6,883 nucleotides of DNA from Clostridiales bacterium (GCA_018364635.1 JAGZLR010000084.1:1-6883); one strand, 5' to 3'; counted from the first letter of the stretch, positions 1 through 5,633 are shown. Program-made: numbers and translations. The notes: generated by a model from the letters alone, not told the origin.

Positions 1-93
1 CAAGAAACGCTTCATTTCTTACTCGCTCTTTTCTGCACCCTGTATGGCAGCTACCCTATTTCAATTTATTGGTTGATACTGTTTTATGAGTAG
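1..93 (+). other. Possible 3' end of a plus-strand membrane protein gene
   Basis: Frame 1 is open from the window edge to a TAG at 91-93 and would encode about 30 mostly hydrophobic residues ending SIYWLILFYE, which resembles a closing membrane segment. The stop falls directly before a terminator hairpin, as expected for the end of a gene. The other two plus frames are also open for most of this short stretch (stops at 74-76 and 87-89), so the frame choice rests on the stop-terminator arrangement alone. No family can be recognised from so short a piece. Confidence 0.25.
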
Positions 94-116
94 CTACCAA
101 ACTTGGTATCTTTTTT
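93..116 (+). terminator. Rho-independent terminator of the off-window upstream gene
   Basis: The inverted repeat TACCAA (95-100) / TTGGTA (103-108) forms a short stem with a tight loop and is followed directly by six T (111-116). The T-run lies on the plus-strand 3' side, so it stops transcription entering from the left, just before the converging gene that ends at 121. The stem is short, so efficiency may be modest. Confidence 0.6.
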
Positions 117-120
117 ATTG

Positions 121-417
121 TTATAGGTCATTTTTTACAGAATGTTCTGTAATACTGGAAAGGAGTTTGATTTTAGCGTTAACCATAGGTTGGAAACAAT
201 TAGGCAAGTGCTCTTGATGCGCTCTATGTATTGCAACACATTCTTTACATTTTCCATGATATCTACAAGGTTTTTTACAACTGCAATGATCTTTTGATTG
301 GTATTCTTCCCGAAATTCGGCGACGAACTCTTCTTGAATTTCCAGCCCTTTTGCGCGGTTTCCCTTATGAAATTCAGCCATAGCCATTTTTTCTTTCTCA
401 TTTCCATCAATTATCAT
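121..417 (-). CDS. Small Cys/His-rich protein, probable metal-binding, function unknown
   Basis: The gene encodes 98 residues. The ATG at 417-415 is preceded, 8 nt away, by a perfect AGGAGG (complement of 426-431), and a sigma-A-like promoter lies upstream, so this is a real gene. Residues 1-42 are charged and probably helical. Residues 43-75 carry a dense Cys/His pattern: Cys45, 47, 51, 57, 60 and 74, with His44, 54, 64, 67 and 70, including HGKCKEC and HRAHQEHLPNC. Spacing of this kind suggests zinc or another metal, though no named domain can be assigned. There is no signal peptide or membrane segment, so it should be cytoplasmic. From memory, similar small proteins with this HGKCxECV...HRxHxxHLPxC pattern are widespread as hypothetical proteins in Clostridia. 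It faces away from the corrinoid operon and is probably monocistronic. Binding to DNA or RNA, metal storage or stress sensing are all possible and untested. Confidence 0.85.
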   Translation of the reverse strand: MIIDGNEKEKMAMAEFHKGNRAKGLEIQEEFVAEFREEYQSKDHCSCKKPCRYHGKCKECVAIHRAHQEHLPNCFQPMVNAKIKLLSSITEHSVKNDL

Positions 418-461
418 TGTCCAGACCTCCTAACATTACTTTGAAGTGAATCTTCATTTTT

Positions 462-490
462 ACTTTAAACTGTAAAGCAAATTCTGTCAA
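462..490 (-). promoter_or_regulatory. Sigma-A type promoter of the Cys/His-rich gene
   Basis: Read on the minus strand, TTGACA (complement of 485-490) is separated by 17 nt from TAAAGT (complement of 462-467). The -35 box is perfect and the -10 is fair. The predicted start site is near 455, giving a leader of about 40 nt. A small inverted repeat, CTTTA-N5-TAAAG (463-477), overlaps the -10, and another, TGAAG-N5-CTTCA (442-456), covers the start site. Both are possible operator sites. Confidence 0.6.
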
Positions 491-539
491 TAGATCGAAT
501 TTATTAAGGAAGGAAGAGGAATAATGCTGAGGAATTTAT

Positions 540-568
540 TTGACCTTCTTGGATTTCGGTGCTATAAT
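540..568 (+). promoter_or_regulatory. Sigma-A type promoter of the corrinoid uptake operon
   Basis: TTGACC (540-545), a 17-nt spacer and a perfect TATAAT (563-568). Transcription would start near 575, about 8 nt before the P1 stem of the cobalamin riboswitch, which fits a riboswitch placed at the very 5' end of the message. It is back to back with the promoter at 462-490. Confidence 0.8.
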
Positions 569-582
569 TTTCCTGTAAATAA

Positions 583-769
583 GATCTTAAGGTGCTTTTC
601 TAAATAGAAAAGAGAATAGGGAATTCGGTGGAAATCCGAAGCAGCACCCACTACTGTAATTTGGACGAAATCTTTTTTCATAAGTAGATATGAACCACTG
701 ACAGAAAATTTGTTGGGAAGGAAAAGAGAGTAGGAAGAAGAAGAGCCAGGAGACCTGCCTTAATGGATC
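583..769 (+). promoter_or_regulatory. Cobalamin riboswitch aptamer
   Basis: The conserved parts of the cobalamin aptamer are all present in order: GGTGC at 591-595, the GGGAATTCGGTGGAAATCC region (620-637) with stem TTCGG/CCGAA (624-628/636-640), GCAGCACCCACTACTGTAA (641-659), CCACTG (695-700), TGGGAAGG (714-721) and the B12 box GCCAGGAGACCTGCC (745-759). A closing P1 stem can be drawn between GATCTTAA (583-590) and TTAA-TG-GATC (760-769), which sets the boundaries. In this family, binding of a cobalamin, usually adenosylcobalamin, represses the downstream gene. Here those genes form an ABC importer of the BtuFCD type, so the uptake system would be switched off when the cell is cobalamin-replete. 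Confidence 0.95.
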
Positions 770-781
770 AAAAACAAATCA

Positions 782-892
782 ATCTTGGGGATGAAGATGG
801 GTATTTTTTTTATGCCTATTTTCCGATAAGGGGGAATGAAACACTTTTGTAGTTTAATGTTAGGTGGAGTTGAAGAAAGGGAGGCATAAAAA
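782..892 (+). promoter_or_regulatory. Riboswitch expression platform, probably sequestering the ribosome binding site
   Basis: TTTTTATGCCT (807-817) is perfectly complementary over 11 nt to AGGCATAAAAA (882-892), which spans the end of the Shine-Dalgarno sequence and the A of the start codon. Pairing can continue with two G-U and two A-U pairs after one mismatch. The same segment can instead pair locally with GGGTAT (799-804), as TGGGTAT/ATGCCTA around a T-rich loop. A small hairpin ATCTT/AAGAT (782-786/794-798) with loop GGGGATG sits where the P13 kissing-loop hairpin of cobalamin riboswitches is expected. This favours translational control. The pairing is seen in sequence; its use as a switch is inferred. 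No convincing GC-rich terminator with a trailing U-run is present in the leader. Confidence 0.55.
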
Positions 893-2001
893 TGAAATTA
901 AAGAAATTATCAGCAGTTTTTTTGGCAGCCGTTTTGTGTGTAGGTTTTGTTGGAGGTTGTACAAATTCTAAACAAACGAGCAGTGACACTGTGGCAATTA
1001 GTAGTCAAACAGAAAAAGAAGATGTAGAAAGCAGTGAAAAAACACAAATTGTTACAGATAGTATTGGCCGGCAAGTAGAGATTCCAGATCCGGTTACAAA
1101 GTCGGTAGTAGCGAATGCATATAATACAGAAATTATCAATGCGATTGACGCCTTGGACTGTGTTGTTGGTGTAGATTACAATATCTATCAGGATAAAGAA
1201 TCTTGGAAAAATCAATTTACAGAGGATATGGTCATTGGGAAAAGTCAAAAGGATTTAAATTATGAAAAGATTATTGCTTTGGAACCAGAAGTTTTAATTT
1301 TGACAGGTAACGGAACTTATGAGGAAGCAGAAAAAGAATTGTCTCAATTTGGCATTCAGGTTATTGTCTGTGATGCCTATTATACAGACCAGTTTGCTGA
1401 AAATTGTGAACTTTTAGGAAAGGTTTTTGGACGGGAAAAGGAAGCTGATGAATTAGCGCACTATTTTACTGATAAGTTAGACTATATTCGTCAGCAGTTA
1501 GAAGGTGTTGAGAAAAAAACACTATATTTTGAATATCGAACAGAAGGAAACACAACAATACCAGGAAATTTCTTCTATAACATGGTAGAATTTTCAGGGG
1601 CAGACAATATTTTTAAAGATGCAGAAAATGTACAGATTGACTCAGAAGCAGTTGTGGAAAGAAATCCAGAATATATTGTAAAGGTTTCTGCACCAGATGT
1701 ATATTCTTCCTATTATCCTCCAACAGAGGAAGATATGATAGCGATCAAAGATGAGTTAGTTCATAGACCTGGATGGGATGAAATCGATGCTGTAAAGAAT
1801 GACAATATTCTGCTTCTGTCCCACTATGTTCATGGAGGAGCTTCAAAACTAGTGGGAACAATGTATCTTGCGAAATTTTTGTATCCAGAAAAGCTTCCAG
1901 ACCTACATCCTGAACAAGTATTCCGCGATTGGCTGGAGAAGTATCAAAAGTTAGAGTACATAGAAGGCCATACCTATCCTGCCTATGGATTTGAGGACTG
2001 A
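892..2001 (+). CDS. btuF: Corrinoid ABC transporter substrate-binding lipoprotein (BtuF-like)
   Basis: The gene encodes 369 residues. The N-terminus is a lipoprotein signal peptide: KLKK, a hydrophobic core, then lipobox VGGC with Cys23 as the lipidated residue, which tethers the protein outside the membrane. Residues 24-50 form a Ser/Glu-rich linker. From about residue 52 the sequence follows the Peripla_BP_2 (iron/B12 binding) fold: DSIGRQVEIPDPVTKSVV (56-73), YEKIIALEPEVLIL (124-137), GNFFYNMVEFSGADNIF (225-241) and a C-terminal lobe to about 350. The ATG at 892 has AGGGAGG at 878-884, 7 nt upstream. The family also binds ferric siderophores and heme; the cobalamin riboswitch in its leader is the reason for choosing corrinoid as substrate. 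The permease begins 4 nt after the stop, and its ribosome binding site is inside the end of this gene, so the two are translationally close-coupled. Family assignment is firm; substrate is inferred from context. Confidence 0.88.
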   Translation: MKLKKLSAVFLAAVLCVGFVGGCTNSKQTSSDTVAISSQTEKEDVESSEKTQIVTDSIGRQVEIPDPVTKSVVANAYNTEIINAIDALDCVVGVDYNIYQDKESWKNQFTEDMVIGKSQKDLNYEKIIALEPEVLILTGNGTYEEAEKELSQFGIQVIVCDAYYTDQFAENCELLGKVFGREKEADELAHYFTDKLDYIRQQLEGVEKKTLYFEYRTEGNTTIPGNFFYNMVEFSGADNIFKDAENVQIDSEAVVERNPEYIVKVSAPDVYSSYYPPTEEDMIAIKDELVHRPGWDEIDAVKNDNILLLSHYVHGGASKLVGTMYLAKFLYPEKLPDLHPEQVFRDWLEKYQKLEYIEGHTYPAYGFED

Positions 2002-2005
2002 TTTT

Positions 2006-3070
2006 ATGGAAAAAAATAGTGTTAGGGAAATTTATGAAGCTTCTATTCGGAAGAAGTGGGTCCTTTTCTTCTGCGTTTTTTTGGCAAGTGTTTTATTGGG
2101 ACTATATTTTATGACAATTGGGGTAGCGCAGACCAGTATGTGGCAGGTAGTGAAAGCAATTGTAGCATGGATCAGCGGCACTATTTCTGCTTCGCCTGAC
2201 AGTGCGGACTATAAAATCATCGTTCTCATGAGACTTCCGAGAATTGTGATGGCCGCAGTTGCGGGAGCAGGAATGGCAATTGCAGGGACCAGTATGCAGG
2301 CAGTGACCAGAAATCCTCTGGTCAGCCCGTTTACGGTTGGAGTTTCATCCGCAGCTGCTTTTGGTGCTTCCATGTGTATTGTTTTTGCAGAAAATGCCTT
2401 TTTTAAAAGTGAAGCAGGGATTGTTTCATGTGCATTTCTATCAGCCTTGCTCTGTATTACAGTTGTATATGCGGTTAGTGCAAAGGCAGGTATGAGTGCG
2501 GAAACAGTTGTTTTAGCTGGAATAGCGCTGAATTATTTTTTTAATGCTCTGACGGCTACAGTAGAATTTTTTGCCCAGGAGCATAAGCTGGCAGCTGTGG
2601 TACAATGGACCTTTGGTACATTTAACGGTATTACTTGGTCTGAGGTGTTGGTTGCCATGTTTTTTGTCTTCATTTGTATTGGAATAATTTCGCTTCACTG
2701 TCAGAAACTTGATATTATGATATCAGGAGACGATGAGACAGCAAAAAGTCTAGGCGTTCACCCTGAGAAGGTTCGATTGACTGTAAGTGTTGTTTCTGTA
2801 CTGATGACATCGGCTATCATCAGTTTTACTGGTGTGATAGGATTTGTTGGTCTAGTTGCGCCTCATATTGCAAGATTGATCGTCGGTGGAGACCATAAAT
2901 TTTTATTGCCATATTCTGCGCTTTGTGGTGCCATTTTGCTGATGATATCTGACTGTTTAGGCAAGGTAATTTTATCTCCTGTCAATATTCCTGTAGGGAT
3001 TGTAGTATCGTTTGTCGGCGTTCCTCTTTTTATTCATCTGATTTTAAGGGATAAAAGGAGGCGGGAATGA
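2006..3070 (+). CDS. btuC: Corrinoid ABC transporter permease (BtuC-like, FecCD family)
   Basis: From the ATG at 2006 the product has 354 residues, normal for this family. An in-frame ATG at 1985 would add seven residues but has no ribosome binding site at a proper distance, whereas GAGGA (1993-1997) stands 8 nt before 2006, so 2006 is preferred. The protein is very hydrophobic, consistent with about ten membrane helices, starting with residues 17-40. Family hallmarks are RLPRI (76-80), GAGMAIAGTSMQAVTRNPLVSP (87-108), the cytoplasmic segment GDDETAKSLGV (241-251) that contacts the ATPase, and TGVIGFVGLVAPHIAR (275-290). It would dimerise to form the membrane pore, accept substrate from the lipoprotein and be driven by the ATPase gene that overlaps its end by 4 nt. 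Siderophore permeases share this fold; corrinoid is inferred from the riboswitch. Confidence 0.9.
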   Translation: MEKNSVREIYEASIRKKWVLFFCVFLASVLLGLYFMTIGVAQTSMWQVVKAIVAWISGTISASPDSADYKIIVLMRLPRIVMAAVAGAGMAIAGTSMQAVTRNPLVSPFTVGVSSAAAFGASMCIVFAENAFFKSEAGIVSCAFLSALLCITVVYAVSAKAGMSAETVVLAGIALNYFFNALTATVEFFAQEHKLAAVVQWTFGTFNGITWSEVLVAMFFVFICIGIISLHCQKLDIMISGDDETAKSLGVHPEKVRLTVSVVSVLMTSAIISFTGVIGFVGLVAPHIARLIVGGDHKFLLPYSALCGAILLMISDCLGKVILSPVNIPVGIVVSFVGVPLFIHLILRDKRRRE

Positions 3071-3843
3071 TGGCGGTACGTGTAGAAAATATGACATATG
3101 CTTATAAGAAGGAAAAAAACGTTTTAGACCATATTAACTTTGAGATTATGGACGGTGAAATTCTTAGTCTTTTGGGTCCCAATGGTACAGGAAAAACAAC
3201 ATTACTAAAATGTGTCAGCCATCTTTTAACACCGCAGGAGGGGAAAACCTATGTTGATGGTACCGATATTGGGTCACTGTCACCTAGAAAAAGAGCCTCT
3301 TTGATTGGGTATGTGCCTCAATATGGGAATCAAATTTTTCCTCTGCGTGTTATTGATACGATTTTAATGGGGAGAACTGCTGTATCTGGAAAAATTACAA
3401 GTACAGATAAAGATATTGCTTTTGATGTACTGCATCGTTTAGACCTGGAAAAATTTGCTATGAAGGATACCAATGAGTTGAGCGGCGGACAACGACAGAG
3501 GGTATTGATTGCAAGAGCTTTGGCGCAAGAACCGAGACTATTGGTATTGGATGAGCCTACCAGCAGTCTCGACCTAAAAAATCAATTGATGACATTGGAA
3601 CAAATCTATGAGCTATCAAGACAAAAACATATCAGCGTGCTTTTATCAGTACATGATCTAAATTTAACTTCTATGTTTACAGATAAAGTACTGATTTTGA
3701 AGGATTCTGAGATTTTTGCCTATGGCACACCAAGACAAACATTGACAGAATCTATGATCCATGAAGTATATCAGGTGAATGCCCAGGTAATAGAAGACAA
3801 GGATCTCTATATTAAGCTTCAAAGAAAAAAATATACTCCATAA
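3067..3843 (+). CDS. btuD: Corrinoid ABC transporter ATP-binding protein (BtuD-like)
   Basis: The gene encodes 258 residues, a full-length ABC ATPase of the FepC/BtuD/FhuC type. All catalytic motifs are intact: Walker A GPNGTGKTT (37-45), Q-loop VPQ with Gln85, signature LSGGQ (138-142), Walker B LLVLDEP with Asp162 and catalytic Glu163, D-loop SSLD (166-169) and H-loop His196 in SVHD. It hydrolyses ATP on the cytoplasmic face to power uptake. The start overlaps the permease stop. Two adjacent ATG codons (3067 and 3070) follow AGGAGG (3056-3061) at 5 and 8 nt; the second has the better spacing, so the true N-terminus may lack one Met. It is the last gene of the operon, followed at once by a terminator. 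No corrinoid-remodelling or adenosyltransferase gene is attached, so this is a minimal uptake operon. Confidence 0.92.
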   Translation: MMAVRVENMTYAYKKEKNVLDHINFEIMDGEILSLLGPNGTGKTTLLKCVSHLLTPQEGKTYVDGTDIGSLSPRKRASLIGYVPQYGNQIFPLRVIDTILMGRTAVSGKITSTDKDIAFDVLHRLDLEKFAMKDTNELSGGQRQRVLIARALAQEPRLLVLDEPTSSLDLKNQLMTLEQIYELSRQKHISVLLSVHDLNLTSMFTDKVLILKDSEIFAYGTPRQTLTESMIHEVYQVNAQVIEDKDLYIKLQRKKYTP

Positions 3844-3895
3844 AAACATGGCAAAAAAGCAAAAACTTCCTTGTTTTTGCTTTTTTGCCATGTTT
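3844..3895. terminator. Bidirectional terminator between converging operons
   Basis: A perfect inverted repeat of 23 bp per arm (3844-3866 and 3873-3895) surrounds a 6-nt loop TTCCTT. The inner part GCAAAAAC/GTTTTTGC forms a hairpin flanked by A6 on the left and T6 on the right, so each strand reads a hairpin followed by a T-run. It begins directly after the ATPase stop codon and lies 8 nt past the stop of the converging minus-strand gene, serving both. Confidence 0.85.
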
Positions 3896-3903
3896 GGGCG
3901 GAT

Positions 3904-4149
3904 CTATAGTATTCTGGAAATTATATTGTATGCTGTAATGGCATAGACAAAAATAGCGACAACACTGAAAATGATCGCGTCTTGTTTGGCGCCTTTATCA
4001 TAGCATTCTTTCGCATTGGCCAAAAGACTGAGCCCTAAAAAAAGAAACATGACAGGCAAAGCGATATCATAAGGCAATACATTAATCATACCGATGACGC
4101 CAAAAACAACAGTCAAAACGGAACATATGATTTTGAATACATACATCAT
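3904..4149 (-). CDS. Small membrane protein, DUF3953-like
   Basis: The gene encodes 81 residues. Two adjacent ATG codons (4149-4147 and 4146-4144) follow AAGGTGG (complement of 4156-4162), 6 nt before the first, supporting a real gene. Three hydrophobic stretches, about residues 4-24, 27-45 and 57-78, suggest three membrane helices, with a short charged segment AKECYDKGAKQD (46-57) between the second and third. Layout and wording (PYDIALPVMFLFLGLSLL, then a Lys-rich turn, then a final helix) resemble the small DUF3953 membrane proteins of Firmicutes, which have no known function; this match is from memory and moderate. It lies 27 nt downstream of the 118-residue gene on the same strand and probably shares its transcript, ending at the bidirectional terminator. 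Confidence 0.75.
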   Translation of the reverse strand: MMYVFKIICSVLTVVFGVIGMINVLPYDIALPVMFLFLGLSLLANAKECYDKGAKQDAIIFSVVAIFVYAITAYNIISRIL

Positions 4150-4176
4150 ATCTTTCCACCTTTCTGGGATAGTTGT

Positions 4177-4533
4177 TTATAATTTATATAATTCTGTTCC
4201 ATAGTGTTCCGAGGAAAAACCATTATCTAAAAAGATAGAGAAAAAAGGAGTCATTTTGTCAACAATTTCAGTATCTATTGGTTTTGGAAGAGAAAGTAGA
4301 AAATCAGTAAAGTTCGGTGTAACATCTCCTTCAATGACTGTTCCAAAGGTCCAAGAAGTGTTTTTGATGCTGCCAAATGCAAGGGCCAATTGAATTTCTT
4401 CTATTTCGTCTTTCCAACAATGGATTTCAAAGGTCTTGCTTGCTTTCAGATTGCGCCTCATGATTTTTTTCCACTTTTCATGCGCTGTTTTTGAGGAATC
4501 ATTCCAATATAGAAATGGTATGGGTTTTATCAT
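4177..4533 (-). CDS. Hypothetical protein, 118 residues, family not recognised
   Basis: The ATG at 4533-4531 has GGAGG (complement of 4541-4545) 7 nt upstream and an extended -10 promoter behind it, so the gene is very likely real. The product is soluble, with no signal peptide or membrane segment. It is rich in aromatic residues (Trp10, 21, 40, 61; several Phe and Tyr) and opens with MIKPIPFLYW, followed by a basic helix around HEKWKKIMRRNLKASK (18-33) and an acidic stretch WKDEIEEIQLAL (40-51). The pattern of alternating strands and helices suggests a compact alpha/beta domain. I do not recognise it and see no catalytic motif. It is the first gene of a probable two-gene minus-strand operon with the small membrane protein. 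An immunity-type protein or other small accessory factor would fit but nothing specific supports that. Confidence 0.75.
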   Translation of the reverse strand: MIKPIPFLYWNDSSKTAHEKWKKIMRRNLKASKTFEIHCWKDEIEEIQLALAFGSIKNTSWTFGTVIEGDVTPNFTDFLLSLPKPIDTEIVDKMTPFFSIFLDNGFSSEHYGTELYKL

Positions 4534-4564
4534 AATGCTTCCTCCATTTCATATAATAATTTTT

Positions 4565-4594
4565 ATTATAGCATAAATTTCCCGATTTTGTAAA
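4565..4594 (-). promoter_or_regulatory. Extended -10 promoter of the minus-strand pair
   Basis: On the minus strand, TTTACA (complement of 4589-4594), an 18-nt spacer and a perfect TATAAT (complement of 4565-4570), preceded by TGC, which makes an extended -10. It lies about 30 nt upstream of the ATG at 4533 and points away from the sigma-K-like promoter at 4613-4641. Confidence 0.7.
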
Positions 4595-4612
4595 ACAAGA
4601 TGAAAGAATTGT

Positions 4613-4641
4613 AACCTTTTGGACATGACAGACATAGAATA
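4613..4641 (+). promoter_or_regulatory. Sigma-K-like (mother-cell sporulation) promoter candidate
   Basis: AACC (4613-4616), 16 nt, then CATAGAATA (4633-4641) matches the sigma-K pattern mACm-N16-CATAnnnTA known from Bacillus subtilis. The predicted start near 4648 leaves a short leader with its ribosome binding site at 4656-4663. A sigma-A reading, TTGTAA (4610-4615) with TAGAAT (4635-4640), needs a poor 19-nt spacer. The spore-surface-like product downstream supports the sporulation reading. Confidence 0.5.
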
Positions 4642-4671
4642 CAGTAAAAATTGAGAAAGGGAGTATATTCT

Positions 4672-5499
4672 ATGTCATGTAATTCTTATCATTCTTATAA
4701 CACAGATAATTCTTGTAAAAACCAAGGGGGATGTCATTGTTGTCAGCCACATCCACCATGTCCTCCAACCTGTGATAACCCTAGCATTACTATCGGTACA
4801 ACGACAACTGGTATGGCTGGATCTCAGGCAATGGTGACAAATTCTGGTACAAGCTGTAACGCAGTATTAAATTTTACGATTCCTCAGGGACAGCCAGGAA
4901 CTCCGGGACAAGCTGCAACCATCACAGTAGGTACAACGACAACCGGTGAAGCTGGAACAAATGCAATAGTGACAAATACAGGAACAGCACAAAATGCAGT
5001 ATTAAATTTTACGATTCCTCGGGGGACGGCGGGAAGCAATATGCCGGCTGGGCTTGCGGCATATGGAGGTTTATACAATGGATCGACACAGACGCTGAAT
5101 ATCACAGCTGCAAATCAATATGAACAAATCTCTTTGGACTCTTCTATGCCTCTTTCAAACATGACCACTGGGGCAAATGGAATCACAGTGACACAAGAAG
5201 GAGATTATGAAATCAGTTACAGCGTGTCTGCGACAGGTAATCGCAGTGTGACAATGACAGTCAGTATACGAAATAATGGTATAGTCATTCCGTCAACTTC
5301 CTCAACACAAGCTTTAGGACTACAAACAACAGGATCAACAAATTATAGTGCGAATTATGTAAGCCAAGCAATCGTGCACTTGACAGCAGGAAGTGTCATT
5401 GATCTTGCTATACTTTCAGCAACAGTGCCAGAAGGTTTGTCAGTTACAATGGGAGTAAACGGAGACGCAACAATGATGCTGAAGAAATTAGATGCATAA
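4672..5499 (+). CDS. Cys-rich, collagen-associated-repeat surface protein with BclA-like C-terminal domain
   Basis: Translation most likely starts at ATG 4672, because AAAGGGAG (4656-4663) lies 8 nt before it; an in-frame TTG at 4651 precedes that site and is rejected. The product has 275 residues. Residues 1-36 are rich in Cys (3, 15, 21, 23, 24, 30, 34), with HCCQPHPPCPPTC in the middle and no signal peptide. Two 35-residue repeats (39-73 and 84-118; 26 of 35 identical) with the pattern GTTTTGxAG...AVLNFTIPxG are separated by a short Gly-X-Y piece, GQPGTPG (73-79). From about residue 131 (YGGLYNGSTQTL) to the end is a Thr/Ser/Val-rich predicted beta-sandwich resembling the C1q/TNF-like C-terminal domain of BclA exosporium proteins. 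Absence of a signal peptide, the Cys-rich head and the sigma-K-like promoter point to assembly on the spore surface from the mother cell. Phage-tail and cell-surface proteins share such repeats, so spore location is inferred. Confidence 0.82.
   Translation: MSCNSYHSYNTDNSCKNQGGCHCCQPHPPCPPTCDNPSITIGTTTTGMAGSQAMVTNSGTSCNAVLNFTIPQGQPGTPGQAATITVGTTTTGEAGTNAIVTNTGTAQNAVLNFTIPRGTAGSNMPAGLAAYGGLYNGSTQTLNITAANQYEQISLDSSMPLSNMTTGANGITVTQEGDYEISYSVSATGNRSVTMTVSIRNNGIVIPSTSSTQALGLQTTGSTNYSANYVSQAIVHLTAGSVIDLAILSATVPEGLSVTMGVNGDATMMLKKLDA
4786..5025 (+). repeat. Two direct repeats of 105 bp inside the collagen-like gene
   Basis: Copies at 4786-4890 and 4921-5025 start 135 nt apart. They encode I-T-(I/V)-GTTTTG...NAVLNFTIP(Q/R)G. 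Stretches such as GGTACAACGACAAC and GCAGTATTAAATTTTACGAT are identical at the DNA level, so the duplication is recent or kept uniform by recombination. Copy number could vary between strains. Confidence 0.85.
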
Positions 5500-5507
5500 A
5501 GTCTTAG

Positions 5508-5533
5508 GCCGAAGGACATCCTTCGGCTTTTTT
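5508..5533 (+). terminator. Rho-independent terminator of the collagen-like gene
   Basis: A perfect 8-bp GC-containing stem GCCGAAGG (5508-5515) / CCTTCGGC (5520-5527), loop ACAT, followed by six T (5528-5533). It begins 8 nt after the stop codon at 5497-5499. Confidence 0.95.
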
Positions 5534-5562
5534 ATTTGCAGTACATAGTTTGGCTTGGTGGG

Positions 5563-5591
5563 TTGATTTCGATTGATTTTGTTGGTACAAT
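5563..5591 (+). promoter_or_regulatory. Promoter of the Crp/Fnr-family regulator gene
   Basis: TTGATT (5563-5568), a 17-nt spacer and TACAAT (5586-5591), preceded by TGG, an extended -10. The start site would be near 5598, leaving a leader of about 36 nt. The promoter contains a direct repeat TTGATTT (5563-5569 and 5573-5579) spaced by one helical turn; TTGAT is also the half-site used by FNR proteins, so self-regulation is possible. Confidence 0.65.
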
Positions 5592-5633
5592 AGAAAAAAA
5601 TAAGAAATTGAAAGAAAAAGGCAGGGATGTTTC

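Noticed and set aside
798..822. Transcription terminator in the riboswitch leader
   Set aside because: The stem GGGTAT/ATGCCT relies on G-U pairs, has a T-rich loop and only four T after it; the pairing with the ribosome binding site explains the segment better.
910..1248. Minus-strand open frame of 112 codons inside the binding-protein gene
   Set aside because: It lies wholly opposite a well-supported gene, has odd Cys/Ile/Asn-rich composition and no ribosome binding site; a shadow frame.
1985..2005. Upstream ATG giving a 361-residue permease
   Set aside because: No ribosome binding site at a usable distance, while GAGGA at 1993-1997 is correctly placed for ATG 2006.
4552..4568. A/T-only inverted repeat ATAATAA...TTATTAT before the 118-residue gene
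   Set aside because: Overlaps the -10 box and spans only A and T, so it is expected by chance in this composition.
4651..4671. TTG start extending the collagen-like protein by seven residues
   Set aside because: The extension would encode the ribosome binding site itself (AAAGGGAG at 4656-4663), which serves ATG 4672.
4884..5105. Minus-strand open frame opposite the collagen-like repeats
   Set aside because: A by-product of the repeat composition (Pro/Val-rich translation) with no ribosome binding site.
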